64,000 bases of DNA from Halalkalibacter sp. APA_J-10(15) (GTDB taxonomy: Bacteria; Bacillota; Bacilli; Bacillales; Bacillaceae_D): the NCBI RefSeq assembly GCF_023017105.1, contig NZ_JALKEV010000007.1, positions 62,001 through 126,000 on the forward strand. The letters run 5' to 3'. Below, piece by piece: positions 35,297 through 43,589 of this stretch. A model generated the notes under the pieces. The model had not been told where the DNA came from. It did not search any database and worked only from the letters and a program-made list of their open reading frames with translations. Within the stretch, counting starts at the first letter, position 1; the number at the start of each line of letters is the position of its first letter. The position numbers and the translations under genes are program-made.

Positions 35297-36217
35297 GTGA
35301 AAACTTCTTCCGTAGGGAACGTCCCAAAAAAACGATTTAATTTTCTGTATTCAAAAAAAGCAGCGCCGTATATTTTTGTTTCTCCTTTTATTATTTCATT
35401 TCTATTTTTGTTTCTGTATCCATTTATCAGTGCTCTAAATATGAGTTTTCAAAGAGTACTACCTGGCCAAATAGAGTATGTAGGGACTGCTAATTTTCAA
35501 CGAGTATTCAATCCTACTTTCTATACTGCATTACAAAATACAACGATTTATGTTATTTTTACCGTTATTCTATTAACGTTAGTCCCAATGATTTTTGCGA
35601 TATTTTTAAATCATCGTTTAATGAAACTCACGAATTTATTTCGTGCTTCTATTTTTATCCCAGCGTTAACGTCGGTTATTGTGGCCGGTACGATTTTCCG
35701 AATTATCTTTGGGGATTCAGATCAAGCATTTGCAAACCAAGTGCTGCAATTTCTCGGTTTTGATCCAGTTGATTGGCGTTATAATGCATGGTCTGCTATG
35801 TTTCTGATGGTCTTCTTAGCTTCGTGGAGATGGATTGGGGTTAATATCCTCTATTTCTTAGCTGCACTGCAAAATGTTAGTAAAGACTTATATGAAGCGG
35901 CAGATATTGATGGAGCGAATAATTGGCAAAAGTTCAAAAATGTTACGTTTCCTGCGATTAAACCTATTGTCATCTTTTTGACAACAATTACGACTATTAA
36001 TGGATTTAGAATGTTCGAAGAAAGTTTCGTTTTCTTTGAAACAAGTTCACCAGGTAATATTGCATTAACTGTAGTTGGATATATTTATGTGGAAGGTATT
36101 CAACGTAATGATATGGGATTTGGAGCAGCTGTAGGGGTTGTACTATTAGTCATTATCTTTATTGTTAGTGTCATTCAATTATTCTTAACTGGTGCATTTA
36201 AAAAGGGTGATTCATAA
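35297..36217 (+). CDS. Sugar ABC transporter permease (MalF type)
   Basis: A 306-residue permease with six membrane segments after a basic start. Markers are APYIFVSPFIISFLFLFLYPFISALNMSFQRV and the EAA motif LYEAADIDGANNWQKFKNVTFPAIKP. GTG at 35297 with AGAGGAGG upstream is the start. The stop overlaps the next start (TAATGA). It forms the channel with the next gene; again no ATPase gene is present nearby, so a shared MsmX-type ATPase is probable. Confidence 0.93.
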   Translation: MKTSSVGNVPKKRFNFLYSKKAAPYIFVSPFIISFLFLFLYPFISALNMSFQRVLPGQIEYVGTANFQRVFNPTFYTALQNTTIYVIFTVILLTLVPMIFAIFLNHRLMKLTNLFRASIFIPALTSVIVAGTIFRIIFGDSDQAFANQVLQFLGFDPVDWRYNAWSAMFLMVFLASWRWIGVNILYFLAALQNVSKDLYEAADIDGANNWQKFKNVTFPAIKPIVIFLTTITTINGFRMFEESFVFFETSSPGNIALTVVGYIYVEGIQRNDMGFGAAVGVVLLVIIFIVSVIQLFLTGAFKKGDS

Positions 36218-37062
36218 TGAATAAAAAGCGAAAAGAGATACTTATTAGTGTATTGCTCGTGTTATTATTTTCGGCCGTGGCAGTTATTGCTCTATTCCCT
36301 GTCATTGCACTAATCGTTGCTTCGTTAAGTCCAGCCTCTGACCTAATGCGTTATGGATTGACAGCGGATTTATTTTTATCTAGCTGGGATTTTGAAAATT
36401 ACGCTGCCATTTTCGGAGCTGAGGGCGGCATCTATTGGCAATGGTATTTGAATAGTCTTATTATATCTGGGGTTCTTATTGTATTGTCACTGTTGTTTTC
36501 ATCAATGGTGGGCTATTCATTGGCTCTTTATGAATTTAAAGGGAAAAGGTTTATTTTTGTGCTCGTTCTACTAATTTTAATGATTCCTTTTGAAATCTTA
36601 ATGTTGCCGCTTTTTCGAATGATGACGTCTTTTCAATTAGTTGATTCATATTTTGCTGTGATGCTTCCACTGATCGTGGCGCCAATTGCTGTATTCTTCT
36701 TTAGACAATATTGCTTAGGGTTGCCAAAAGATCTTATGGAATCTGCACGAGTAGATGGTTGTACTGAATATGGTATATTCTTTAAAATAATGGCTCCGTT
36801 GATGTTACCTTCATTTGCGGCAATGGCTATTTTGCAAGGTCTTACAAGTTGGAATAATTTCTTATGGCCGTTATTAGTTTTACGTTCTAATGATATGTTT
36901 ACGTTACCGATAGGGTTAGCAACTCTTTTAACACCTTATGGTAATAATTACCAAATATTATTTTCTGGGTCTGTTTTAAGTATTATTCCAATTATTATTT
37001 TATTCTTGTTCTTCCAGAAATTCTTCATCGAGGGTTTAACATCTGGTGGAGTAAAAGGATAA
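36217..37062 (+). CDS. Sugar ABC transporter permease (MalG type)
   Basis: A 281-residue partner permease. Six membrane segments, the EAA motif LMESARVDGCTEYGIFFKIMAPLMLPSF and the C-terminal FFQKFFIEGLTSGGVKG identify it as the MalG-like subunit of a CUT1 importer. It starts at ATG 36217 in overlap with the previous stop. The YesL-like gene follows after 38 bases. Confidence 0.94.
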   Translation: MNKKRKEILISVLLVLLFSAVAVIALFPVIALIVASLSPASDLMRYGLTADLFLSSWDFENYAAIFGAEGGIYWQWYLNSLIISGVLIVLSLLFSSMVGYSLALYEFKGKRFIFVLVLLILMIPFEILMLPLFRMMTSFQLVDSYFAVMLPLIVAPIAVFFFRQYCLGLPKDLMESARVDGCTEYGIFFKIMAPLMLPSFAAMAILQGLTSWNNFLWPLLVLRSNDMFTLPIGLATLLTPYGNNYQILFSGSVLSIIPIIILFLFFQKFFIEGLTSGGVKG

Positions 37063-37100
37063 TATAATTGATTTAAATAGAAGGGAGGAGAGAATCACCA

Positions 37101-37727
37101 ATGATCATGGAAAAGGTTGATCAATTGTTTCGGGTGATTATGAAGTTTGCCATTTTAAATTTATTGTGGCTAGGCTTTTCAGTTATAGGATTTATAGTAA
37201 TTGGCTTTTTTCCGGCAACTGTGGCAATGTTTGTAATCGTTCGTAAATGGGTGCGTGGCGAAGAGCAAATTCCTATTTTCCAAGTATTCTGGAGTATTTA
37301 CAAACAAGTTTTTCTAAAAGCGAATTTGTTTGGATGGGTTCTGAGTTTAATAGGTGGACTATTTTATGTGAACTATCAATTAATGATCGCATTAGGAACA
37401 GATGTCCCTTTCATTGTTGTTCTTGCTTTCCTATTATTGGTTCTTCTCTACTTTCTTTTTATTGTTTCATTACTACCAGTTGCGGTTCACTTTTCAGGTG
37501 GAGTGAAGCAGATTATTAAAAAAGCTATACTATTTATGTTTGCAAGAATTCATCTAGCATTACTGCTACTCGTTTTAGTTTGGACATCTGTCTATCTTTC
37601 AATAGCATTCCCGACGATTCTACTATTCTTTACTGGAAGTGTGTTATCGTATATGATGATGTGGTTTTTTCATCGTAGTTTAGATAAGATAGAGCAGAAT
37701 AAGCCAAAAGAACAATATTCATCATGA
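37101..37727 (+). CDS. YesL-like DUF624 membrane protein
   Basis: A 208-residue protein with five or six hydrophobic segments. FAILNLLWLGFSVIGFIVIGFFPATVAMFVIVRKWVRGE is the DUF624 signature, found in Bacillus YesL and in many CUT1 sugar importer operons. Its role is not established; an accessory role in transport or assembly is often assumed. Start ATG 37101 or 37107 after GGGAGGAG. Its last codons form the left arm of a long hairpin. Confidence 0.88.
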   Translation: MIMEKVDQLFRVIMKFAILNLLWLGFSVIGFIVIGFFPATVAMFVIVRKWVRGEEQIPIFQVFWSIYKQVFLKANLFGWVLSLIGGLFYVNYQLMIALGTDVPFIVVLAFLLLVLLYFLFIVSLLPVAVHFSGGVKQIIKKAILFMFARIHLALLLLVLVWTSVYLSIAFPTILLFFTGSVLSYMMMWFFHRSLDKIEQNKPKEQYSS

Positions 37728-37746
37728 ATGAATATTGTTCTTTTGG
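37704..37746. terminator. Strong 19-bp hairpin ending the importer operon
   Basis: CCAAAAGAACAATATTCAT (37704-37722) pairs perfectly with ATGAATATTGTTCTTTTGG (37728-37746) around CATGA. It covers the last codons and stop of the YesL-like gene. No long T-run follows on the plus strand. Confidence 0.75.
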
Positions 37747-37877
37747 TGTAATTAAGGGAGAGAAGGGGCTAAGAGGCAATTCATATAAGATGTATTCTCA
37801 TTACTTTTGAATGGTCCAGATTTAATTTAAGTCCTTTTGATATAACAAATGACCATCAAATCTTATGAGGTGTTTAA

Positions 37878-38993
37878 ATGAATACTAAATACAGCATTGT
37901 TAAAAAACACATAAAATCGAAGATACAAGAGGGTTTGATACAGCCTCATCAAAAAATAGGTTCAGAAAGCGAACTGATGAAGCAGTTTGAATTAAGCCGT
38001 CATACGGTTCGTAAAGCAATTGATGATTTAGTTAATGAAGGATGGATTTATAAGAAGCAAGGTGCAGGTTCGTTTTGTGCTGATAGATCTTTGAGTTCAT
38101 CTTCTGACAAAGTAAAAATAAATAAAAATATTGCCGTTATTGTTACGTATTTTAACGATTATATCTTTCCTACGATTATTAGAGGAATGGAGCATTATTT
38201 AAGTTCTTGTGGTTATAATGTTAGCGTATTCAGTACCAATAATGATATACATCAAGAGCGGCGCTGTTTAGAAAATGTAATCCATCAAAAATTTGATGGA
38301 TTAATAGTAGAACCTACTAAAAGTGCTCTTTCAAATCGGAATATTAGAAGTTATTTGAATATTGAAAAATTGGGAATTCCTTATGTGATGTTACATGCTT
38401 ATTATGACGAATTAGACCCTTATTATGTTGTATTAGATGATGAAACTGGTGGATATATTCAAGCTAAGCATGTAATGGAGCTTAATCATACTGAAATTAT
38501 CGGTTTCTTTAAAAATGACGACATTCAAGGGATTAAGCGAATGAAAGGGTTTATAAAGGCCCACCGTGAACAAGGATTGCCTTTAAATCCAAGTAATATT
38601 ATTACGTATACGACAGAAACAAAAAAGGAATATCCATTGCAAGAGTTAAGAAAGAAATTGACTGAATCTCGTACGCGTCCAACCGCCATCGTATGTTATA
38701 ATGACGAACTTGTCATTTGGTTACTAGATATAATTCGTGAATTACAGTTGAGAGTTCCAAGAGATATATCAATTGTTGGGTTTGATAATTCATTTCTATC
38801 TGTTGCTTCTGAAGTGAAGGTGACTACAATCCATCATCCCCAAGATACGATGGGGTATGCTGCAGGTAAGGTCATTCATCAATTAGTTGAACAGAAGAAC
38901 ATATCTAAGAAGTGCGAAACATTAGAGTCAGTTGTATTTAAACCGGAATTAATTATGCGTCAATCAACAAATTCACCCAAAAGTAATAAATAA
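37878..38993 (+). CDS. GntR-LacI chimeric repressor (AraR type)
   Basis: A 371-residue regulator with an N-terminal GntR winged helix (KKHIKSKIQEGLIQPHQKIGSESELMKQFELSRHTVRKAIDDLVNEGWIYKKQGAGSF, residues about 8-68) and a C-terminal LacI-like ligand-binding domain (NIAVIVTYFNDYIFPTIIRGMEHYLSSCGYNVSVFSTNND ... PTAIVCYNDELVIWLLDIIRELQLRVPRDISIVGFDNSF ... TTIHHP). This layout is that of Bacillus AraR. It probably binds the TATACGTATA palindromes upstream of the importer operon and is released by a sugar. The exact effector cannot be told; AraR is one option, but the locus looks galactoside-directed, so I do not assign the symbol. Confidence 0.9.
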   Translation: MNTKYSIVKKHIKSKIQEGLIQPHQKIGSESELMKQFELSRHTVRKAIDDLVNEGWIYKKQGAGSFCADRSLSSSSDKVKINKNIAVIVTYFNDYIFPTIIRGMEHYLSSCGYNVSVFSTNNDIHQERRCLENVIHQKFDGLIVEPTKSALSNRNIRSYLNIEKLGIPYVMLHAYYDELDPYYVVLDDETGGYIQAKHVMELNHTEIIGFFKNDDIQGIKRMKGFIKAHREQGLPLNPSNIITYTTETKKEYPLQELRKKLTESRTRPTAIVCYNDELVIWLLDIIRELQLRVPRDISIVGFDNSFLSVASEVKVTTIHHPQDTMGYAAGKVIHQLVEQKNISKKCETLESVVFKPELIMRQSTNSPKSNK

Positions 38994-39066
38994 ACTTTAC
39001 TATTCATTTCGAACGAAAAATCCGTAAATCCTCCATCATCACCCTGTCATTGTGAATGGTCAATAT

Positions 39067-39088
39067 GTTATGTAAGCGTTACAATAAC
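39067..39088. promoter_or_regulatory. Operator or cre-like palindrome upstream of GH2 gene
   Basis: GTTATGTAAGCGTTAC continues to AATAAC at 39088, an inverted repeat broken by one extra base. Its centre TGTAAGCG also fits a cre half, with a mismatch at the other end. It lies 35 bases before the GH2 start, so it may mediate CcpA or LacI-type control. Confidence 0.5.
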
Positions 39089-39122
39089 AACAAATGATAA
39101 ATGGTGAGGGAGGGTTTTATTC

Positions 39123-41939
39123 ATGCGTTTTGAGAAAGGGAATGTACGTAAGTCACTGCCTTTAAACGGTGAATGGGAATTTTGCTTGGACCCCAAAGAT
39201 GAGATATCTATCGAACATGTAACATTTAAGAACGGCCATAAGATCCAAGTACCCGGTTCATGGGAGGAGCAAGGCTATGGGGAAGAGAGTGAACATGATC
39301 CATTAGGAACGTGGAAAAAAGAGAGGGAATATATCGGAAAGGCGTGGTATTGGATTGAGGTTGATTCGTCTAAGCTCGTGAGCGATCAACACCATTACTT
39401 AGTATTATCTGGCGTTCATTGGTTTACGGAAGTATGGTTAGATGGGATGTTTGTGGGAAATGGAGAAGGTCTGGTGACAGATCAACGGTTTGATTTGACG
39501 TCGTTTATTAAGTATGACAAAGTTCAAACGCTTGTGATTTCCGTAGATAATCGTCTGCATATTCCTTTAATGGAAAGTCATATTCACTCGTATCATACTG
39601 CAACGAATTGGGGTGGGATTACGGGTGGCGTGGAAATCGAGAGCTTACCTGTGACTAAATTGGAGCGTGTTTCCTTTTATCCAGAAAAAGATGCTCAGTC
39701 TTGGCGTTTACGAGCTGAAGTCTGTTGCGAGGATATAAGAGATTGTCAGTTATCGGTTGTTATAAGAAAGAATGGATCAGAAAAGGTGATGAAAGAAATT
39801 GAAACGAGTATCCAATTGCAGCAGTCTCATTCATTGATTGAAATAGAGCTAGACTTGAATGAAGCGGATATAACACTGTGGTCAGATAGTCATCCAGCTT
39901 TGTATGATGTTGAATGTTTCCTTCATCAAGGAGGTTTGGTGATCGATTGTGTAGAAAAGCGGATAGGAGTAAGGCAATTTCAAACGGAGGGTCATCATTT
40001 TTTATTAAATAATCAGCCTGTATTCTTGAGTGGGTATGTGGATTGTTGTGTGTTTCCGCTAACAGGGTATCCTGTTTGGGACAAAGCTCATTATGTGAAG
40101 CAATTTCAAATCGCCAAGGAGCATGGCTTTAATCATGTTCGTTTGCACGGTTGGTCAGCGCCTAAGCCGTTTTGGGAGGCGGCAGATGAAGAGGGAATGC
40201 TTGTACAAACAGAGCTTCCTCATTGGTCGTATCACTACATTAATAGGGATGTACAGCCGCCAGAGGAAGTGCAGTCATTCTTCAAAAGGGAGCTTGGCCG
40301 TTTGCTGGAGCTGTTGAACGAGCATCCTTCGTTTGTCATGCTATCGCTTGGGAACGAGTTAATCGGTGCTAGTGGTCATGATGCGTTAAATGAATTAGTG
40401 GAGCTCGCTCAATCAATCGATCCATCTCGAATGTATACGGACAATACGGGGTTTGGCCAGCTTCCAGCCCATGATCGTCAAGGGAATTTCTATATTCAGT
40501 CTTTGAATTGGCATCCTCCGTATGAATTAAGTTATGCTGGTTCACCCAATACGACTGAGGATTATCGTGAATTGACGAGGCTAACAGAGAAGCCTGTTAT
40601 TGGACATGAGCACGGACAATTTACGATGTATATTGATCCGAGTATTGAAGAGAAGTTCAATGGACATTTAAAGCCAGTTTGGTTGCACTCGTTCAACCAG
40701 TCCGTTGCAGCGAAGGGATGGGGGAAGCGAGTCGATCAATTTAAGAAAGTGACGGGCGCTCATATGGTCCGATCCTATAAAGAGATTATGGAGAGAGCTC
40801 GACGTACACCGAAGCTAGCTGGAATCCAGCTGCTAGATATTCGTGACTTTCCTGGACAAGGACATGCGACGACGGGAGTATTAGATGTGTTTTGGGATCG
40901 TAAAGGTGTAATCGAACCGAAGGAATTTAAGCGGTTTAACGATGCACGTGTTCTGCTTATGCGGAGTGATCGCCGGACGTTTTATGGAGGAGAAGAGCTA
41001 GAAGTCGCACTGGAGCTTTCCAACTTTGGTGCGAGGGTTGGTGAAGGTGTTCTAACGTGGACCATAAATGATGGGGAAACGGTTTTGAAGCAAGGGAAAC
41101 AAACGGCTTCCTCGCTTGAAGCAGGCATGCTCCATTCATTTGGGAACATTCGTATGAAAATGATAGAAGATCGACCTGTGCAGTACTCGTTATCGGTCAC
41201 GTTTGAATGTGCTGGGACGAAGGTTGAAAATGAGTGGGGTTTCTGGTCTTATCCTCGGAAGCCTTTACCTATTAGTATAGAACAGATTTGGACGAATATG
41301 AAAGAGCTGAATTCCTTTTTATATGGGGCAACGTATGGTGAGTTAATTGGGATTGAAGAGCGTAGTTATAAAAAGGAAGATGCTCGATTGGCGATTACCG
41401 AATATATGTCGCGTGATGTGTTGCAGTTTTTATTAGATGGTGGTTCGGTATGGTTGATGGCTAAGCCTGGTAATCAATATGATGAGGTGCAAACGAAATA
41501 TTTGCCGGTCTTTTGGAACTTCCTCTGGTTTCCGACCCAAGCTAGTACGACAATGGGGATGATTGTGAATGAGCATCCTGTGTTCAATCATTTCCCGCAT
41601 GATGGGATGTCCAATTGGCAGTGGTATCACCTTGTCGATCAGACAGCAGCCTTATGTCTAGACGGTGTTCCGCAAGTAGAACCGATAGTTGAGGTCGTTG
41701 ATAACTTTCACCGAATGAAAAGGTTAGCCTATGCTTTTGAAGCGAAAGTCGGTAAAGGAAGGTTATTTGTCTCTAGCTTTCGGACTTATGAAACGAATGA
41801 CTTGAAGCGTCCTGAAAATAGCTATCTGTTCCAGACGATTTTAGATTATACATTAAGTGAATCGTTTCAACCGAATGCAAAGCTGACAGTTGGTGACCTT
41901 GTTCGGATGTTTAAAGTGAATGGGCAAACGGTCACATGA
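39123..41939 (+). CDS. Glycoside hydrolase family 2 (beta-galactosidase/glucuronidase-like)
   Basis: A 938-residue GH2 enzyme without a signal peptide. Order: sugar-binding jelly roll (about 1-180; SLPLNGEWEF, VPGSWEEQGYG, WYWIEVD, GVHWFTEVWLDGMFVGNGEG), Ig-like domain (about 180-285), TIM barrel (about 290-600; HVRLHGWSAPKPFWEAADEEGMLVQTELP) and a long C-terminal part of two or more beta domains. The acid/base is Glu412 in SLGNELIG and the likely nucleophile is Glu496 in PVIGHEHGQF. The C-terminal third resembles a glutamine-amidotransferase-like beta-galactosidase trimerisation region only loosely. Substrate (galactoside or uronide of pectin) is inferred from neighbours. Confidence 0.88.
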   Translation: MRFEKGNVRKSLPLNGEWEFCLDPKDEISIEHVTFKNGHKIQVPGSWEEQGYGEESEHDPLGTWKKEREYIGKAWYWIEVDSSKLVSDQHHYLVLSGVHWFTEVWLDGMFVGNGEGLVTDQRFDLTSFIKYDKVQTLVISVDNRLHIPLMESHIHSYHTATNWGGITGGVEIESLPVTKLERVSFYPEKDAQSWRLRAEVCCEDIRDCQLSVVIRKNGSEKVMKEIETSIQLQQSHSLIEIELDLNEADITLWSDSHPALYDVECFLHQGGLVIDCVEKRIGVRQFQTEGHHFLLNNQPVFLSGYVDCCVFPLTGYPVWDKAHYVKQFQIAKEHGFNHVRLHGWSAPKPFWEAADEEGMLVQTELPHWSYHYINRDVQPPEEVQSFFKRELGRLLELLNEHPSFVMLSLGNELIGASGHDALNELVELAQSIDPSRMYTDNTGFGQLPAHDRQGNFYIQSLNWHPPYELSYAGSPNTTEDYRELTRLTEKPVIGHEHGQFTMYIDPSIEEKFNGHLKPVWLHSFNQSVAAKGWGKRVDQFKKVTGAHMVRSYKEIMERARRTPKLAGIQLLDIRDFPGQGHATTGVLDVFWDRKGVIEPKEFKRFNDARVLLMRSDRRTFYGGEELEVALELSNFGARVGEGVLTWTINDGETVLKQGKQTASSLEAGMLHSFGNIRMKMIEDRPVQYSLSVTFECAGTKVENEWGFWSYPRKPLPISIEQIWTNMKELNSFLYGATYGELIGIEERSYKKEDARLAITEYMSRDVLQFLLDGGSVWLMAKPGNQYDEVQTKYLPVFWNFLWFPTQASTTMGMIVNEHPVFNHFPHDGMSNWQWYHLVDQTAALCLDGVPQVEPIVEVVDNFHRMKRLAYAFEAKVGKGRLFVSSFRTYETNDLKRPENSYLFQTILDYTLSESFQPNAKLTVGDLVRMFKVNGQTVT

Positions 41940-41984
41940 GTGGGTACGAGGCCCGCGCTCTTTCCACTCCGATTGGCGAAAGAG

Positions 41985-42027
41985 GAGGCCACTGAAAAAG
42001 TGCGATTTTCACTTTTTCAGTGGCCTC
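41985..42027. terminator. Perfect 18-bp hairpin with ACTGAAAAAGT core
   Basis: GAGGCCACTGAAAAAGTG pairs perfectly with CACTTTTTCAGTGGCCTC around CGATTTT. It lies after the GH2 gene and probably ends its transcript. It shares the ACTGAAAAAGT core with hairpins at 49318 and 60132. Confidence 0.75.
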
Positions 42028-42113
42028 GCGAAAGCGGGAGGGGATAACGAAGCCGACGATTTCACGGCCCGAGTCTTCGAGCCACGACGAGGCCCACTTT
42101 TTCACGCTACCTG

Positions 42114-42295
42114 TGCTCCTCGTTCCTCTATTCTCTCTATATTTCAGATTTGTACGACGTTACGGTTTCTTCATGCCTCTATTTTGACATTTGTGCCTCA
42201 TTTCTCTTATTTTTGCTTGGATAGCGGCAGGGGGATTAACTTTCCACGCTGAACGGTTATTTTTTTCTAAATAAGGGCAAGAGGATTCCCTATTG
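42114..42295. repeat. Dispersed non-coding repeat element, copy 2
   Basis: Diverged second copy of the element at 18592-18775. Matching blocks are GCTCCTCGTTCCTCTATTCT, then the CGTTACGGTTTCTTCATGCC stretch with CTCTATTTT after it, a GGGGATTAAC block and a terminal AGAGGATTCCCTATTG. The same internal 50-to-54-base repeat of the TTCCTCTATT motif is present. No ORF is conserved between copies. Confidence 0.55.
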
Positions 42296-42538
42296 GAGTG
42301 GGCTCTTTCACACTCCGAGCGACGACAGAGTGGCGGACGACGACGAGCCTCCTGATCTAACGCTGCATGAGGTTCTTCGTTCGGATTAGGATTCCTTTTG
42401 CAATACTCGCAAAGAGACTCGCTTCGTTGCCACAGAAGCGAAATGGCTAGTAGTTTATTTATCATCTTCGAATGGACACTGGAGAATGTTATATGATCAT
42501 TTGGACTTTTCTTTGAATGAAACTCTTGTTTTCAAGAT

Positions 42539-43420
42539 TTATCCTTTTAACGTCATTCTGTAGGCGCTTGGGGATTGGCCGATGATTTTCTTGAACATGC
42601 GTGAAAAGTAATAAGGATCCCTAAAGCCAATATCGTAGGAGACCTCCTTGATGCTAAGCTTAGTTAAGTCGAGTAGCTGACAGGCACGTTGGATCTTAAG
42701 GCGTAAGAAATAATCGATCGGTGGAAAGCCTGTTGCTTCTTTAAAAATATGGTTAAGGTGCTGCTTTGAGAGTTGCACCTTTTTTGCTATGTCTTCAAGT
42801 GATACCGACGTATGAAGATGATTTTCCATGAATAGAATGGCTTCTTCTATATAGGACGTTTTACGTTCGGTATCATGTGATTGATACGTATGCATAGCTA
42901 ACGTACTGAGCAAGTAACGAATCGTTTGAGTGAGATGAAGGTGGTGCTCGATTGAATAAGGTTTATGTGAGATAAAGTCATAGCATTGGTTAAACATTTG
43001 AATGAACAGAGAGCCTTCTTTGTAGGAAATCTCGATCGGCTTAAGGCAAAGGTTCAATTCAAGTGCTAATGTGGAAATACTGCCTCCTTTTATATGAAAC
43101 CAGTAAATACTCCATGGATTTCGTTCATCGGCAAAATAAGTATGTGCTGTATGAGCCGGTAAAAAGAAAAACGTGTTAGGTTTTATGTGGATCATATTGC
43201 TATGATTTAATTGAATCCATCCTTCTCCTGCAGAGCAGTAGATCATAATATGTGAAGGGCATCCTCTTTCTCGTTTTCTAAAATGATGATTGGCTTCTGG
43301 AAAGTAGCCGATATCACTCATATATCCTTCTTTGAGAAGTGTATGCTCATGTAAGTCGTCCTCAATATATTCAGGTAAAATGTATAGCTTTTCTGCCGCG
43401 AAGCCATCAGCCTTTTTCAT
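42539..43420 (-). CDS. AraC-family transcriptional regulator
   Basis: A 293-residue regulator with an N-terminal cupin-like sensing domain (about 25-150; DLHEHTLLKEGYMSDIGYFPEANHHFRKRERGCPSHIMIYCSAGEGWIQL, TFFFLPAHTAHTYFAD) and a C-terminal double HTH (SLEDIAKKVQLSKQHLNHIFKEATGFPPIDYFLRLKIQRACQLL ... SIKEVSYDIGFRDPYYFSRMFKKIIGQSPSAYR). It is divergent from the DUF5107-TPR and GH35 genes and is probably their activator, with a sugar as effector. Start 43420 follows GGAGG by five bases; the ATG at 43432 includes that site in its codons and is unlikely. Confidence 0.92.
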   Translation of the reverse strand: MKKADGFAAEKLYILPEYIEDDLHEHTLLKEGYMSDIGYFPEANHHFRKRERGCPSHIMIYCSAGEGWIQLNHSNMIHIKPNTFFFLPAHTAHTYFADERNPWSIYWFHIKGGSISTLALELNLCLKPIEISYKEGSLFIQMFNQCYDFISHKPYSIEHHLHLTQTIRYLLSTLAMHTYQSHDTERKTSYIEEAILFMENHLHTSVSLEDIAKKVQLSKQHLNHIFKEATGFPPIDYFLRLKIQRACQLLDLTKLSIKEVSYDIGFRDPYYFSRMFKKIIGQSPSAYRMTLKG

Positions 43421-43589
43421 ATGATCCTCCATATTTGAGAAAATAAATGATGTTATCTCTACTAGTATAGCAAACCTAAACCTAGATCAAAACCGAATAT
43501 TATCCATTACATTCCGCATTTGCTCAATGGCTTCTGACTTTGGACATATGTACGCTTATGTTAAGACATGGGAGAGGGGTTGCTAGTGA

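Larger units (their letters stand above)
41940..42538. other. 600-base non-coding region with hairpin and repeat element
   Basis: No protein recognised. It contains the 18-bp hairpin at 41985-42027, the second copy of the dispersed element (42114-42295), and a near direct repeat, GCTCTTTCCACTCCGA at 41957 and GCTCTTTCACACTCCGA at 42302. Parts (41940-42110 and 42290-42370) are noticeably richer in G and C than the neighbouring genes. ORFs read here on either strand look accidental. Confidence 0.55.

Noticed and set aside
41920-42465. Two ORFs of about 100 codons in the gap after the GH2 gene
   Set aside because: They span the terminator hairpin and the repeat element, have no ribosome sites, and show no protein family.
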